Positions 38,335-48,324 are shown, counted from the stretch's first letter. The stretch: 64,000 nucleotides of DNA from Methanocaldococcus vulcanius M7 (GCF_000024625.1 NC_013407.1:1240001-1304000); one strand, 5' to 3'. Made by a program: numbers and translations. Notes: generated from the sequence alone by a model not told the origin.

Positions 38335-39930
38335 ATGGAAACCGATATTTTAATCATCGGAGGAGGTGGAGCTGCTGCAAGAGCAGCTATTGAATGTAGA
38401 AACAAAAACGTTGTTATTGCAGTTAAAGGACTGTTTGGAAAAAGTGGATGCACGGTTATGGCAGAAGGAGGATATAACGCTGTTTTTAATCCAAAAGACA
38501 GCTTTGAAAAACACTTCTATGACACGCTTAAAGGAGGTGGCTATATAAACAATCCAAAATTAGTGGAGATTTTAGTTAAAAATGCACCAAAAGAACTCAT
38601 AAACTTAGAAAAATTTGGAGCACTATTCGATAGAACAGAAGATGGTTTTATAGCTCAAAGACCATTTGGTGGGCAGAGTTTTAATAGAACCTGCTACTGT
38701 GGAGACAGAACTGGCCATGAAATAATGAGAGGATTAATGGAATATCTCTCTAAGTTTGAGAGAATTAAAATTTTAGAAGAAGTTATGGCTATAAAACTAA
38801 TTGTTGAAGATAACAGATGCTACGGAGCGATATTTTTGGATCTAATAAGTGGGAACATCTTTCCAATATTTGCCAAAGCAACTATTTTGGCAACAGGAGG
38901 AGCAGGACAACTCTACCCTATAACCTCAAACCCAATACAAAAAACAGGAGATGGTTTTGCAATCGCATATAATGAAGGAGCCGAACTTATAGATATGGAG
39001 ATGGTTCAATTTCATCCAACTGGGATGGTTGGAACCGGAATTTTAGTTACGGAGGCAGTTAGAGGAGAAGGGGGGATTTTATACAACAAAAACAAAGAAA
39101 GATTTATGGCAAGATATGATAAAGAAAAAATGGAATTATCAACAAGAGATGTCGTTGCAAGAGCTATTTATAGAGAAATTAAGGAAGGCAGGGGGGTAAA
39201 TGGTGGAGTTTATTTAGACGTATCTCATCTCCCAAAAGAAGTTATCGAAAAAAAGTTAGAAACCATGTATAAGCAGTTTTTAAGATTTGGGATAGATATA
39301 AGAAAAGAGCCAATGATCGTTTCACCAACAGCCCACCATTTTATGGGAGGATTAAAAATTAATGAAAAATGCGAAACAAACATAAAAGGGCTATTTGCAT
39401 GTGGAGAAGTTGCAGGAGGAATTCACGGGGCTAACAGATTAGGAGGTAATGCATTAGCAGATACCCAGGTCTTTGGGGCAATTGCCGGGAGATCTGCAAA
39501 GGAGTTTGTTGAAGAACTATCAGAAAAAACAGTTCCAAATATAGGAGAAGAGATCTTCAATATATGGGAAGAAATAGAAGGATTAAGCGGAAACATAACA
39601 CCATATAATCTAATAGATGAGTTAAAAAAGACCATGTGGGAGTATGTATCCATTATTAGAAATGAAGACGGGTTAAAAAAAGCCCTTAAAAAATTCAATG
39701 AGATTGAAAAAAATCTTTCTGAAATCAAAATCCATGGGGTAGTTGATCTCAAAAACTACTTTGAATTAAAGAACATGCTTACCGTTGCTAAACTTATTAC
39801 AAAATCCGCAATATACAGAAAGGAAAGTAGAGGAGCACATTATAGAGAGGATTTTCCAGAAACAAAAGACGAATGGAAAGGAAATATAATAATACAAAAA
39901 GATAAGATATGTTTTAAAAAAATAATATAA
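38335..39930 (+). CDS. tfrA: Thiol:fumarate reductase subunit A
   Basis: A 531-residue FAD flavoprotein of the succinate dehydrogenase/fumarate reductase family. In methanogens it pairs with TfrB to reduce fumarate with coenzymes M and B, making succinate and the heterodisulfide. The FAD motif is IIGGGGAAARAAIEC at residue 6. Further blocks are GQSFNRTCYCGDRTGHEIM, EMVQFHPTG, PTAHHFMGG and CGEVAGGIHGANRLGGNAL, which hold the active-site His and Arg residues. No tfrB gene is adjacent. The ATG at 38335 follows GGTGA. It is the last core gene before the defence island. Confidence 0.94.
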   Translation: METDILIIGGGGAAARAAIECRNKNVVIAVKGLFGKSGCTVMAEGGYNAVFNPKDSFEKHFYDTLKGGGYINNPKLVEILVKNAPKELINLEKFGALFDRTEDGFIAQRPFGGQSFNRTCYCGDRTGHEIMRGLMEYLSKFERIKILEEVMAIKLIVEDNRCYGAIFLDLISGNIFPIFAKATILATGGAGQLYPITSNPIQKTGDGFAIAYNEGAELIDMEMVQFHPTGMVGTGILVTEAVRGEGGILYNKNKERFMARYDKEKMELSTRDVVARAIYREIKEGRGVNGGVYLDVSHLPKEVIEKKLETMYKQFLRFGIDIRKEPMIVSPTAHHFMGGLKINEKCETNIKGLFACGEVAGGIHGANRLGGNALADTQVFGAIAGRSAKEFVEELSEKTVPNIGEEIFNIWEEIEGLSGNITPYNLIDELKKTMWEYVSIIRNEDGLKKALKKFNEIEKNLSEIKIHGVVDLKNYFELKNMLTVAKLITKSAIYRKESRGAHYREDFPETKDEWKGNIIIQKDKICFKKII

Positions 39931-40048
39931 TTAGTATATAAATATTCAATTTAATGAACTATAATACCAAATATTTTGCATTATTCAATAATATAATATT
40001 TAAGTAATAATATGATATATTAAATTATTAAATAATGTAGGGGATAAA

Positions 40049-43030
40049 ATGGAAAGATTTATAGAAAATCCAAAGTTTCCAATAAGAGAGATTAACGAGA
40101 AGAGTGGGAAGGAGAAAGGAGGAGCAAGACCTCCATACTGGGAGATGGTATTTTATTGGACAAGAAAACCACTGATTGGAGCGAGAGGAGTTATTGCCGG
40201 CTCTCTATTGCCTTATGATATTGATTTAGAGAGGTTTAAAAATGCAATATGCCTTGATGAAAAAACTCCCCACAGAGTAAATCCAAAGATTCCACGTGAT
40301 TGGAAAAAGTATTTTGAAGGAAAAAAGTTATTAGATCCGTTTGCTGGTTTTGGCTCTATACCTTTGGAAGGTTTAAGATTGGGCTTAGATGTTACAGCAG
40401 TTGAGTTATTGCCAACAACTTATGTGTTTTTAAAGGCAGTGTTAGAGTATCCTAAGGAGTTTGGTAAGAGTTTAGTTAAAGATGTTGAGAAGTGGGGACA
40501 TTGGATTACTGAACGTCTTAAAGAGGATGAAGATGTTAGAGAGCTTTATGAGGATGATGTTGCTGTTTATATTGGAACTTGGGAGATTAAATGTCCTCAC
40601 TGTGGTAGATGGACTCCTTTAATAGGAAATTATTGGTTAGCAAGAGTTAAAGATTCTAAGAAAGGCTATAAAAGATTGGCTTTTATGAAGGCAGTTAAAA
40701 CAGAGGATGGCATTGATATAGAGGTTGTTGATGTTAATAAAATAGCTAAGGAGAATAATTTAAGCTTAGAAAATGCAAAGGTTGATAAGAATAAAATAAA
40801 GATTGATAGTTTAGAGTTTGAAGTGCCAAATGCCAATATTGAATCAAGGAAGAGTCAAGTAACATGTCTATTTTGTGGCAACTTAATAAAATTTGCAGAT
40901 GAAGAAGGAAATCACTATTTAAATAAGGTTAAGGGTAAGGAATTAGAGTTCTATGTAAAATTTGCTTTAAAGAAATATCATGAAGGAGATGAGAGATTTG
41001 CAAGGCAGAGGTTGTTGGTTAAGGTTAAGATTGAAGATGGAGATTTGATTTTTGAAAAGGCAACCTTAGAGGATAATAAAAAATTGGAGATTGCTAAGGA
41101 GAAGGTTAAGAGATTAATTGAAAGTGGAGATGTTGATGTGCCAAATGAACCAGTAGCACCTTGGGGTTCAAAAGGAATGGGAGGGGATATTAAAACTATT
41201 ACTTGGGGATTAACTACTTGGGAAAAGCACTTCAATCCAAGGCAGTTATTAACTTTGATAAAAATTACAAGATTAATTAGAGAAGTTGGAAAAAAGGTTG
41301 AAGAGGAGAAGATTAAAGAGGGCTGGAGTGAGGAGAGAGCATTTAAGTATTCGGAGGCAATTGCTACTTATTTGAGTTTAAATTTATTAAAATATATTGA
41401 TTACAATTCAATTTCAACGAGATGGAATGCATCACTTATAATGGCAAATACTTTATCTACAAGAGGAATATCTGTAAATTGGAATTTTTGGGAATCTAAT
41501 CCCTTTACAAAATGGACTGGTTCTTGGACACAAGGATATACTTACACTCTTCCAAAATCATTGGAATATCTAACCTCTGCACTTTCACATAAACCAAATA
41601 ACTTAGATGATTATTTCAATAAAATCAATAATGACTCCTCAAACATAAAAATCATTCAAGGAGATGCAACCTCTTTAAACTTAGGGGAGCAGTTTGATAT
41701 TATCGTTACCGACCCTCCTTATGCCGATGATGTTCCTTACACTGAACTATCTGACTTTTATTATGTTTGGCTTAAAAGGGCTTTGTCTGATGTTGAAAAC
41801 AATAAACTAATTCCAAGATACCATAAAGAGGCATTCTTCAAAAAGATAGGTAAAAAATACAAAGAGATAAAAACACAATGGCAGGACTTTGCTAAAAAAG
41901 AGGTTTCTGAAAATGCTGGTAGATTTGGAAGCGGTAAAAAAGAACAAAGAGAAATAGCAAAGCAACACTTTGAAAATCTCTTCTCACAAGCATTCATATC
42001 AATGAAAAACCACTTAAAAGATGATGGTTTGCTAATAACATATTACGCACACACAAATCCCGACTCATGGGCAAATCTTTTAGAGGCAGGTTGGAAGAGG
42101 GCAAAGCTAACGATAACAAGGGCTTTACCTCTAACAACAGAATCAAAGCAAAGCATTGTATCAAGAGGCAAACTCTCCTTAGACACTTCAATAATTGCCG
42201 TCTGGAAAAAGAAAACTCTAAAAGATAAGGCGTTAATCTCAACCTTAATACCAAAATTAAGAGATAAAGGAAAACAAACAGCAGAACTATTAATAAAACA
42301 CGGACAGCATGATTTGGACTTACTATATGGAGTAATGGCTGGTATCTTAGAGGAGATAACCCAATACAATGAAATTGTAAGTCCAGAAGGAAAACTAACA
42401 ACAAAAGACATCCTCGATAAGTATGTCTATCCATTAACAATATATAGCATTATAGATGCCATTTCAAAAGAAAAAGAAGGAACTTTAAAAATTACATCAA
42501 AACCTGCCCTATTCTATACAACTTATAAAATCCTATTTGGAAATAAAACCTTAGGTAGTGGTGATTTAATATTGCTAAATATCTCAACTGGCATTGATGC
42601 AAAAACAGCAGTTGAATACAAACTAATAAAAGAAGATGGTAAAGGCTTTACTTTAAACTCTCCAGACCTAATAAAAGAACTCAACAACAAACATCTCTAT
42701 CAGTTTTTAATTGAAAAGAACATAAACCCAACAAATCCAGAAATAAAAACATCAATAGACATCCTCCACTTACTTGAATACTATGCCTTTGCTTATCCAA
42801 TAGATGCCTTTAAATCAAAACTTGATGAGTTAAAAGATAAACACCCAACAGAAACCGAAGAGGCAATAAATATCGCCAAACTAATAAACAAATACTATGA
42901 AAGCGTATTTAAGGAAATATATGCAGGCAAAAAAGACAGCGAAATAGATAAAATCCTACAAAAAAATAAACTATACGAAATCTATCTAATAAGGAGATTA
43001 GTGAGATTCTTAGAAGGAAAAGCATTTTAA
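40049..43030 (+). CDS. DUF1156-type adenine-specific DNA methyltransferase with zinc ribbons
   Basis: A 993-residue protein with an N-terminal DUF1156-like segment (REINEKSGKEKGGARPPYWE) and a split methyltransferase fold. The SAM-binding motif is LLDPFAGFGSIPLEGLRL (about residues 94-111); the catalytic N6-adenine/N4-cytosine motif is TDPPYADDVPYTELSDFYY (about 552-570). Two CxxC pairs, CPHCGRW and CLFCGNL, form zinc ribbons in the 400-residue insert between them. The C-terminal third (from about 740) is helical and may read a target site. Proteins of this type occur in predicted defence loci. It probably marks host DNA for the helicase/ATPase proteins downstream. The ATG follows GGGGATA. 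Confidence 0.88.
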   Translation: MERFIENPKFPIREINEKSGKEKGGARPPYWEMVFYWTRKPLIGARGVIAGSLLPYDIDLERFKNAICLDEKTPHRVNPKIPRDWKKYFEGKKLLDPFAGFGSIPLEGLRLGLDVTAVELLPTTYVFLKAVLEYPKEFGKSLVKDVEKWGHWITERLKEDEDVRELYEDDVAVYIGTWEIKCPHCGRWTPLIGNYWLARVKDSKKGYKRLAFMKAVKTEDGIDIEVVDVNKIAKENNLSLENAKVDKNKIKIDSLEFEVPNANIESRKSQVTCLFCGNLIKFADEEGNHYLNKVKGKELEFYVKFALKKYHEGDERFARQRLLVKVKIEDGDLIFEKATLEDNKKLEIAKEKVKRLIESGDVDVPNEPVAPWGSKGMGGDIKTITWGLTTWEKHFNPRQLLTLIKITRLIREVGKKVEEEKIKEGWSEERAFKYSEAIATYLSLNLLKYIDYNSISTRWNASLIMANTLSTRGISVNWNFWESNPFTKWTGSWTQGYTYTLPKSLEYLTSALSHKPNNLDDYFNKINNDSSNIKIIQGDATSLNLGEQFDIIVTDPPYADDVPYTELSDFYYVWLKRALSDVENNKLIPRYHKEAFFKKIGKKYKEIKTQWQDFAKKEVSENAGRFGSGKKEQREIAKQHFENLFSQAFISMKNHLKDDGLLITYYAHTNPDSWANLLEAGWKRAKLTITRALPLTTESKQSIVSRGKLSLDTSIIAVWKKKTLKDKALISTLIPKLRDKGKQTAELLIKHGQHDLDLLYGVMAGILEEITQYNEIVSPEGKLTTKDILDKYVYPLTIYSIIDAISKEKEGTLKITSKPALFYTTYKILFGNKTLGSGDLILLNISTGIDAKTAVEYKLIKEDGKGFTLNSPDLIKELNNKHLYQFLIEKNINPTNPEIKTSIDILHLLEYYAFAYPIDAFKSKLDELKDKHPTETEEAINIAKLINKYYESVFKEIYAGKKDSEIDKILQKNKLYEIYLIRRLVRFLEGKAF

Positions 43031-43061
43031 ATCTAAATTTTTATATAATTATGGTGAAATT

Positions 43062-43142
43062 ATGAAATTCTATGATAGGGAGAAAGAACTCAACTATCTA
43101 AAAACCCATAGGAAGAAACCTCCTATTGTTATGAAACTTTAA
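43062..43142 (+). pseudogene. Truncated N-terminus of an archaeal AAA ATPase gene
   Basis: Starting after its own GGTGAAATT ribosome binding site, this 26-codon frame reads MKFYDREKELNYLKT, nearly the same as the first 15 residues of the intact ATPase at 43412 (MKFYNREKELHYLKT), then runs into unrelated residues and TAA. The DNA after the break is the hairpin cluster. It is best explained as a second tandem copy lost by insertion or deletion. Confidence 0.85.
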
Positions 43143-43389
43143 GAAAGTTTCATCAAAAACTAACACCTCCTCGCTACGCTCGGAGGTGTAAATTAGCAAG
43201 ATTTGGGGAGTATCCCAATAGAGGGGCGTAGCCCCTCTATGGTGTGGATACCTCACGTCCATTAACCAATTATCAAAGGGAATATATTTACTTTAAGGAA
43301 TATTTAGAAGCCCAAAGGGCTTCTATTAGTGCCTTATTTAATTTTAAAAACTTTGATAATTGGTTATAAGTTGGGGCTTTTAGCCCCAA
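43131..43389. repeat. Cluster of five hairpins, remnant of a small mobile element
   Basis: Perfect stems follow one another: ATGAAACTTT/AAAGTTTCAT (43131-43153); ACACCTCC/GGAGGTGT with an 11-base loop (43163-43189); ATAGAGGGGC-GTA-GCCCCTCTAT (43218-43240) inside an outer GTATCC/GGATAC stem; TAGAAGCCC-AAA-GGGCTTCTA (43305-43325) inside a 15-base inverted repeat AACCAATTATCAAAG/CTTTGATAATTGGTT (43264-43278, 43351-43365); and TTGGGGC/GCCCCAA (43371-43389). The loop sequence CTCCTCGCTACGCTCG (43167-43182) matches the relic at 25157-25172 in inverted orientation. It fills the gap between a truncated and an intact ATPase gene. No open frame is present. Confidence 0.75.
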
Positions 43390-43411
43390 TTAATGTCCAA
43401 CTGGTGATAAT

Positions 43412-44440
43412 ATGAAGTTTTATAATCGTGAAAAAGAATTGCATTATCTAAAAACCTATTGCCAATTAGAGCCAAATTCTATACTTTTTGTTTATGGTCC
43501 TAAATCGTCTGGAAAAACAACAGTAATGCTTAGAGTTATTGAAGAGTTATCTAAAAAAGATGATTTAGTATTCTTTTACTACGATTTGAGGGAATATGCT
43601 ACACCAACAAAGGAAGAGTTTTTGGAGATATTTTTTGAAAAAGGAGATAAAAAGTATCTACTAAATAAGTTTGAAATTAATTTAAAAATATGGAAGTTTG
43701 GAGTTGAAGAGAAATTTGACTTCAACAATGTAAAATTAAATGATGTTTTTAGTAAGATAAAAGAGAGTATCAAAGCAGTTGTTGAAGATGATAAAAAACC
43801 AGTTTTAATAATAGATGAGTTGCAGAAGTTGAAGAGTATTTACTTTAACGAAAACGGGAAAGGAGATAAGTCATTGTTGAATGAGTTATTTAATCTTTTT
43901 GTATCCTTAACCAAGGCAAAACATCTCTGTCATGTTATATGCTTAACTTCAGATACTTTGTTTATAGAGGAAATTTATAGAAACTCTACGTTAAAAAATG
44001 CTTCTGAATATTATTTAATTGATTGGTTAAGAGAAGGAACTATAAGAAATATTTTAAAAGAAGAGGGCTTTAATGAGGGAGAGATAAACTATTGCCTAAA
44101 TTATCTATCATTACCTTATGAAATCTCTCAGTTGATAAATAATAAGAAATTAGGTTTATCCGTTGAACAAACTATAAAGCAGTGGATAAATATTGAAGCA
44201 GATGGATTAAGATTTTTAATAGCAAGTATGCCAGATGATTTGGATGAAAGTAAGACATATGAGATACTGGGCAAGTTTAAGGATAATATTAAAGTTAATG
44301 ACTATGAGATTATTAAAAGGGACTTAATTAAAGAGTTTAAGTTTTTAGTGGAAAATGAGATTTTATTCTATGACGTAATAAATGGCATAATCAAACCAAC
44401 TTCTATAATTGAATGGCATGCTATAAAAGAAGTCATCTAA
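43412..44440 (+). CDS. Archaeal AAA+ ATPase (PF01637-like)
   Basis: A 342-residue STAND-like/archaeal ATPase. The Walker A motif is YGPKSSGKTTV (about residues 29-39) and Walker B is PVLIIDELQKL (about 130-140), followed by a sensor-type block HLCHVICLTSDTLF. The C-terminal part is predicted to be winged-helix. Members are abundant in Methanocaldococcus and of unknown function; some lie beside mobile elements. The ATG at 43412 follows GGTGATA. Its position between the methylase and the DUF499-like ATPase, and its truncated twin at 43062, suggest either a member of the defence module or a hitchhiking duplicated gene. I cannot decide between these. Confidence 0.8.
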   Translation: MKFYNREKELHYLKTYCQLEPNSILFVYGPKSSGKTTVMLRVIEELSKKDDLVFFYYDLREYATPTKEEFLEIFFEKGDKKYLLNKFEINLKIWKFGVEEKFDFNNVKLNDVFSKIKESIKAVVEDDKKPVLIIDELQKLKSIYFNENGKGDKSLLNELFNLFVSLTKAKHLCHVICLTSDTLFIEEIYRNSTLKNASEYYLIDWLREGTIRNILKEEGFNEGEINYCLNYLSLPYEISQLINNKKLGLSVEQTIKQWINIEADGLRFLIASMPDDLDESKTYEILGKFKDNIKVNDYEIIKRDLIKEFKFLVENEILFYDVINGIIKPTSIIEWHAIKEVI

Positions 44441-44461
44441 AAAATAGAGGGGGAGATTATT

Positions 44462-47400
44462 ATGCAAAAATTAAAAGTTTGGGAGGATGTTTTAGATGAG
44501 ACATTAGACATGCAAGTAGCCCCTGAATTGGGGGACGTTATTAACAAAACTGCTCATAAAATTTATACTAACTCAGAAGAGTTTTTTAAAAGGACATACT
44601 TTACTGACTCTATGTTGCAGATACTTGATAGATTAATAAATACTTTAAGTGGGAAAGAAAGGCATAATATATTCTTAATATACTCTCTCTTTGGAGGGGG
44701 AAAAACACATACAATATTAACAATCTATCATGCAATTAATAATCCTAACTCTCTTGTAAATGATGAAACTTTAAAGGACTACACTGAAGATAAAAAGGAG
44801 AAGATAAAAAGTATTGGATTGAAATTAAAAGACCTTCAAACTCAAAATATAAAAATACTTCCAATATATGGTAAAGGAAAATTAGGACAGCCAAGCAGTC
44901 CATTAAACTTTGGTGCTTATAAAGTTAAAACATTATGGGGATATATAGGGCATTGCTTAGGAAAATATTCCATAGTTGAAAATGACGATAAAAACTTAAC
45001 AGTTCCCGATATAGAAACCTTAAGAGAGCTTTTAAAAGGAAATAAAGTAGTGTTTTTAGTTGATGAGATTGTTCATTATATAGACAACTTATACAACAGT
45101 GGAAATGAGGATGATAGAAGATACGCAAAAAATATCTGCAAGTTCTTTGACACTTTATCAACTGCTTTAATTGGAACCGACAGCATTATGATTTTAACCT
45201 TACCAATGGAAAAAGATGGAGAAAAAGTTGAAAAGGGATATAATAAAGAAATAGTCCTTTCTCTACATAGGGCTGTTGAAAGAGTTGGAGGGGCGGAACT
45301 CTACTCTCCATTAAGAACTGAAGGTATTTCTGGAGGAGAAATTGTTGAAATTTTAAAGAAAAGGATTTTTGAAAAAATAGATGACGATTTTAAAGAAAAA
45401 ATAATTGAAAAATACAGAGAAATTTATTCAAACACTGAAATATTTGGAAGATTTGAAGAAAGCTTGTCAAAAACATATCCATTCCATCCTGACTATATAG
45501 CAACGTTAAGAACCATAGTTGAAAGAGGGGGCTTACAAAAAACAAGAGATATGGTTAGAATAACAAGAATTGTTATAAGAAGTTTATTACAAGAAGAAGA
45601 CCTCCCAACCTTGATAATGCCTTACCACATAAACCCAAAAAATGAAAAACTGAGAGGAATATTATTTGGAAGAAATCAAGTATTTGCTGACTATGGAGGA
45701 GCAGTGTTGGATGTAGATTTATCTGCTGAAAAATTTAAAAGATTTTCAAAGCCGGAATTGGCAGAGATTATCTTAAGATATATATTCTTAAAAACCTATC
45801 CTTATGATTCTCCAATACCGCTTGAGGGTTTTCCAAAAAAAGATACCCTTGCAAGGGCTGTTTATGAAATCAACTTCTTTGAAAAACATGCATTGCAATT
45901 AACAGATATTATAAACACCATAAATGAAATTGAAAAAAGCTCATCATTTATATATTTAATTAAAAAAGATGGAATTTTCTGGTTTTGGAGAGTTGCAAAT
46001 GTATCTCAAATGATTGAAAGCAAAAAAGAGGAATTATTAACTCTTAATATAGTTAGTGTTCATAAGAAACTTGAGGAATTCGTTAAAAAATTTGCTGTTG
46101 AAGGAAGAGGTTTAAGAACCAGAAGAATTGAAAATAATATATCATTCTTCAAAAAATCTAATATTGTTGTTTCAAGAGACCCCCAAGAATTCCAAGATAC
46201 TGAGGATTATAAATTGCAAATACTCATAAGGGATGATGTTGATAAGTCCCTGCTTTATAGGATAATTTATCAGTATGGAACTGGAACGAGAACATATAGA
46301 AATACAATAACTGTTTGCTATGCTGATAAATCCATAGACAAATTGTTTGAAATAACTGCCCGTATAATGGCTTGTGATAAAGTAAAAGGAGATATTAAAG
46401 CAAAATATAAGTCGTATGGGGAGGAGGTTGTTCAGATACAGACAAGTATGGTAAGAAGTATTGAGGAGGATACAAAAGCAGAGTTTGATGAGTTTGTAGC
46501 AAGTGTATTTAAAAAAGTTGCATATCCTAAAGATAATGATGTGGAAATCGTTAATGCCACCCCAACCTCCAAATCAATACTTGAAAATGTCTATTCTGCA
46601 CTGATTGAATGGGGAAAAATCCCCAAAAAACTAACTTTCGAAGGTCTCGAGTATTATTTAAATGAGGTAAATATTACTTTTAATAAACCAATAATGTTTT
46701 CAGAACTTAAAAGCATAATAAGAACAAACACAAAACTTCCATTTATTACGGATGATCAATTAAAAGAGGCGATAAAAGAGGGAGTTAAGGACTTAAAAAT
46801 TGGTATTGAGAGAGATGGAAGAATTTTATTCAAAAGAATCCATCAATCTCTACCAAATTATGATGAGGCAGGAGTTCCTCTCGATGATATAAAAGATACT
46901 GATATTATATTACCTCAAATAAAGGCATTAAATAAACAAATAAATCATATTTTAAAAGAAGAAAAGGATGAAGTGGTTGGTAATAGATATATAAAAGTTT
47001 GGTATGAAGTTTATATTTCAGAAGATGAGTCACTGCCATTAAGAGAACTTGTTGAAGAGACGGAAGATGGATTTGTTGTTAAGCCCGAATTTGTGGATTT
47101 AGTAATAAACGGCTATATAGTAAGAAAAACTGAGGAAAAAATTATTGGAGAAAGAAATGAATTTTCTTTAAAATTGGATAGGCATAATATTGAAGGAAAG
47201 CCGGGAGAAAATGTAGATGTAAAAGTAATAATAACGCCGTTAAAAGGCAATGATTTTGAAGTGAATCTTGAAGTTGACGAAGGGGAATTAGATATAGACC
47301 ACGGAAAAGTTCCTTACGAAACTACATGGCACATTAAAATCCCTGAAGCTAAGAAAACTTATAAGATAAAGGCAATATCGGAAGATGGCATTGTAAAGAC

Positions 47401-47776
47401 AGATAAAATAACTCTTATTCCAAGAACTGATATTGTAGAAGTTCATGAATTGTCTGAAGACCTAAAAGGAGGAAAATTATTAGAAATAAGAGGCATTAAA
47501 TCCTCAGATGACTTAAACATTATTCCCGAAAACTTAAATGTCAAAGTTAGAGGAATCCTTATTATTGAAAATGATGAACACTTTAAGGCGGACTTCAATA
47601 ATTTATCTCTCGATGTTGTAAAATACATTATTGAGGAGATAGAGGGAGTTTTAGACCATAAAGCGATGTTAGATGTGGATATTATTTTTACAGAAGAAAT
47701 AAAAATTGACGACTTAATATTTGAGAAACTTAGATGCTTAAATAAAAAAGCAGTATTTAAAATTAAGAAATGTTGA
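44462..47776 (+). CDS. DUF499-type giant P-loop ATPase
   Basis: A 1104-residue protein resembling the DUF499 family of prokaryotic defence loci. The N-terminal ATPase domain has Walker A LFGGGKTHTIL (about residues 76-86), typical of this family, and Walker B KVVFLVDEIVHYIDNL (about 194-209). Further blocks are SKTYPFHPDYIATLRTIVER and LQKTRDMVRITRIVI. The central region is helical with winged-helix-like segments, and the C-terminal 250 residues are beta-rich (KPGENVDVKVIITPLKGN), suggesting an Ig-like or DNA-binding module. DUF499 and DUF1156 proteins often neighbour each other. The exact activity is unknown. The ATG at 44462 follows GGGGGAGAT and lies 21 bases after the AAA gene. Confidence 0.82.
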   Translation: MQKLKVWEDVLDETLDMQVAPELGDVINKTAHKIYTNSEEFFKRTYFTDSMLQILDRLINTLSGKERHNIFLIYSLFGGGKTHTILTIYHAINNPNSLVNDETLKDYTEDKKEKIKSIGLKLKDLQTQNIKILPIYGKGKLGQPSSPLNFGAYKVKTLWGYIGHCLGKYSIVENDDKNLTVPDIETLRELLKGNKVVFLVDEIVHYIDNLYNSGNEDDRRYAKNICKFFDTLSTALIGTDSIMILTLPMEKDGEKVEKGYNKEIVLSLHRAVERVGGAELYSPLRTEGISGGEIVEILKKRIFEKIDDDFKEKIIEKYREIYSNTEIFGRFEESLSKTYPFHPDYIATLRTIVERGGLQKTRDMVRITRIVIRSLLQEEDLPTLIMPYHINPKNEKLRGILFGRNQVFADYGGAVLDVDLSAEKFKRFSKPELAEIILRYIFLKTYPYDSPIPLEGFPKKDTLARAVYEINFFEKHALQLTDIINTINEIEKSSSFIYLIKKDGIFWFWRVANVSQMIESKKEELLTLNIVSVHKKLEEFVKKFAVEGRGLRTRRIENNISFFKKSNIVVSRDPQEFQDTEDYKLQILIRDDVDKSLLYRIIYQYGTGTRTYRNTITVCYADKSIDKLFEITARIMACDKVKGDIKAKYKSYGEEVVQIQTSMVRSIEEDTKAEFDEFVASVFKKVAYPKDNDVEIVNATPTSKSILENVYSALIEWGKIPKKLTFEGLEYYLNEVNITFNKPIMFSELKSIIRTNTKLPFITDDQLKEAIKEGVKDLKIGIERDGRILFKRIHQSLPNYDEAGVPLDDIKDTDIILPQIKALNKQINHILKEEKDEVVGNRYIKVWYEVYISEDESLPLRELVEETEDGFVVKPEFVDLVINGYIVRKTEEKIIGERNEFSLKLDRHNIEGKPGENVDVKVIITPLKGNDFEVNLEVDEGELDIDHGKVPYETTWHIKIPEAKKTYKIKAISEDGIVKTDKITLIPRTDIVEVHELSEDLKGGKLLEIRGIKSSDDLNIIPENLNVKVRGILIIENDEHFKADFNNLSLDVVKYIIEEIEGVLDHKAMLDVDIIFTEEIKIDDLIFEKLRCLNKKAVFKIKKC

Positions 47777-47845
47777 TTTTAAGTAGCTTTTTTATATTGT
47801 AGTATATATTTTTCCTATCATTTCTCTTTTTTGTGAGGTGATGCT

Positions 47846-48301
47846 GTGAAAGGAAACACTCAATATATGGTTAAGCTTAAATATATTAAACCAATAAAAT
47901 TACCGATTGTAAAACAACAAAAATTGGCAGAGTTTATCCCAGTAATACCTCTTGAAGATGGCAAATATATAAAAGGTAAAATTGAGGGGACTGCAAGAGT
48001 ATTCCTTCCAGAGTTTATTAATTTTGCTAAACACCTTGGCTTTGAAGTTTCTGGTAAAAAAAGGATAACATTAAAAACTGATGATGATTATGCATATCTG
48101 AGATTATTTGTTTATGCCATGGTTATGCAGGCATTAAAAGATAACACAATGTGGGGAAAATTAGAAGACCACATTCTCTCTATGGAATCATTGTCTTTAC
48201 GTTATTGGGCATCAACTTTTAGAAATAGATATTGGGAATATAACAATAGAAGAAAACTATTAAAAATTGCAAAATACTTTTTGGAGGTTGAAGAAATTTA
48301 A
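47846..48301 (+). CDS. Small defence-module protein of unknown function
   Basis: A 151-residue basic soluble protein. It starts at GTG 47846 after GAGGTGA (47835-47841). Its centre reads VFLPEFINFAKHLGFEV and YAYLRLFVYAMVMQALKDN, and the C-terminus has LEDHILSMESLSLRYWASTF and RNRYWEYNNRRKLLKIAKYF, rich in Arg, Tyr and Trp as in nucleic-acid-binding helices. I do not recognise the family with certainty; small proteins in this place of DUF499/DUF1156 loci are sometimes listed as DUFs. It is followed after 23 bases by the helicase gene, so it is likely a dedicated partner or adaptor. Confidence 0.75.
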   Translation: MKGNTQYMVKLKYIKPIKLPIVKQQKLAEFIPVIPLEDGKYIKGKIEGTARVFLPEFINFAKHLGFEVSGKKRITLKTDDDYAYLRLFVYAMVMQALKDNTMWGKLEDHILSMESLSLRYWASTFRNRYWEYNNRRKLLKIAKYFLEVEEI

Positions 48302-48324
48302 ATTTAAGAGAGAGGGGATGAAAA

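Noticed and set aside
41994-42440. Open frames of 120-150 codons opposite the DUF1156 methylase
   Set aside because: No ribosome binding sites, leucine-rich shadow composition, and the plus-strand gene has clear catalytic motifs across this region.
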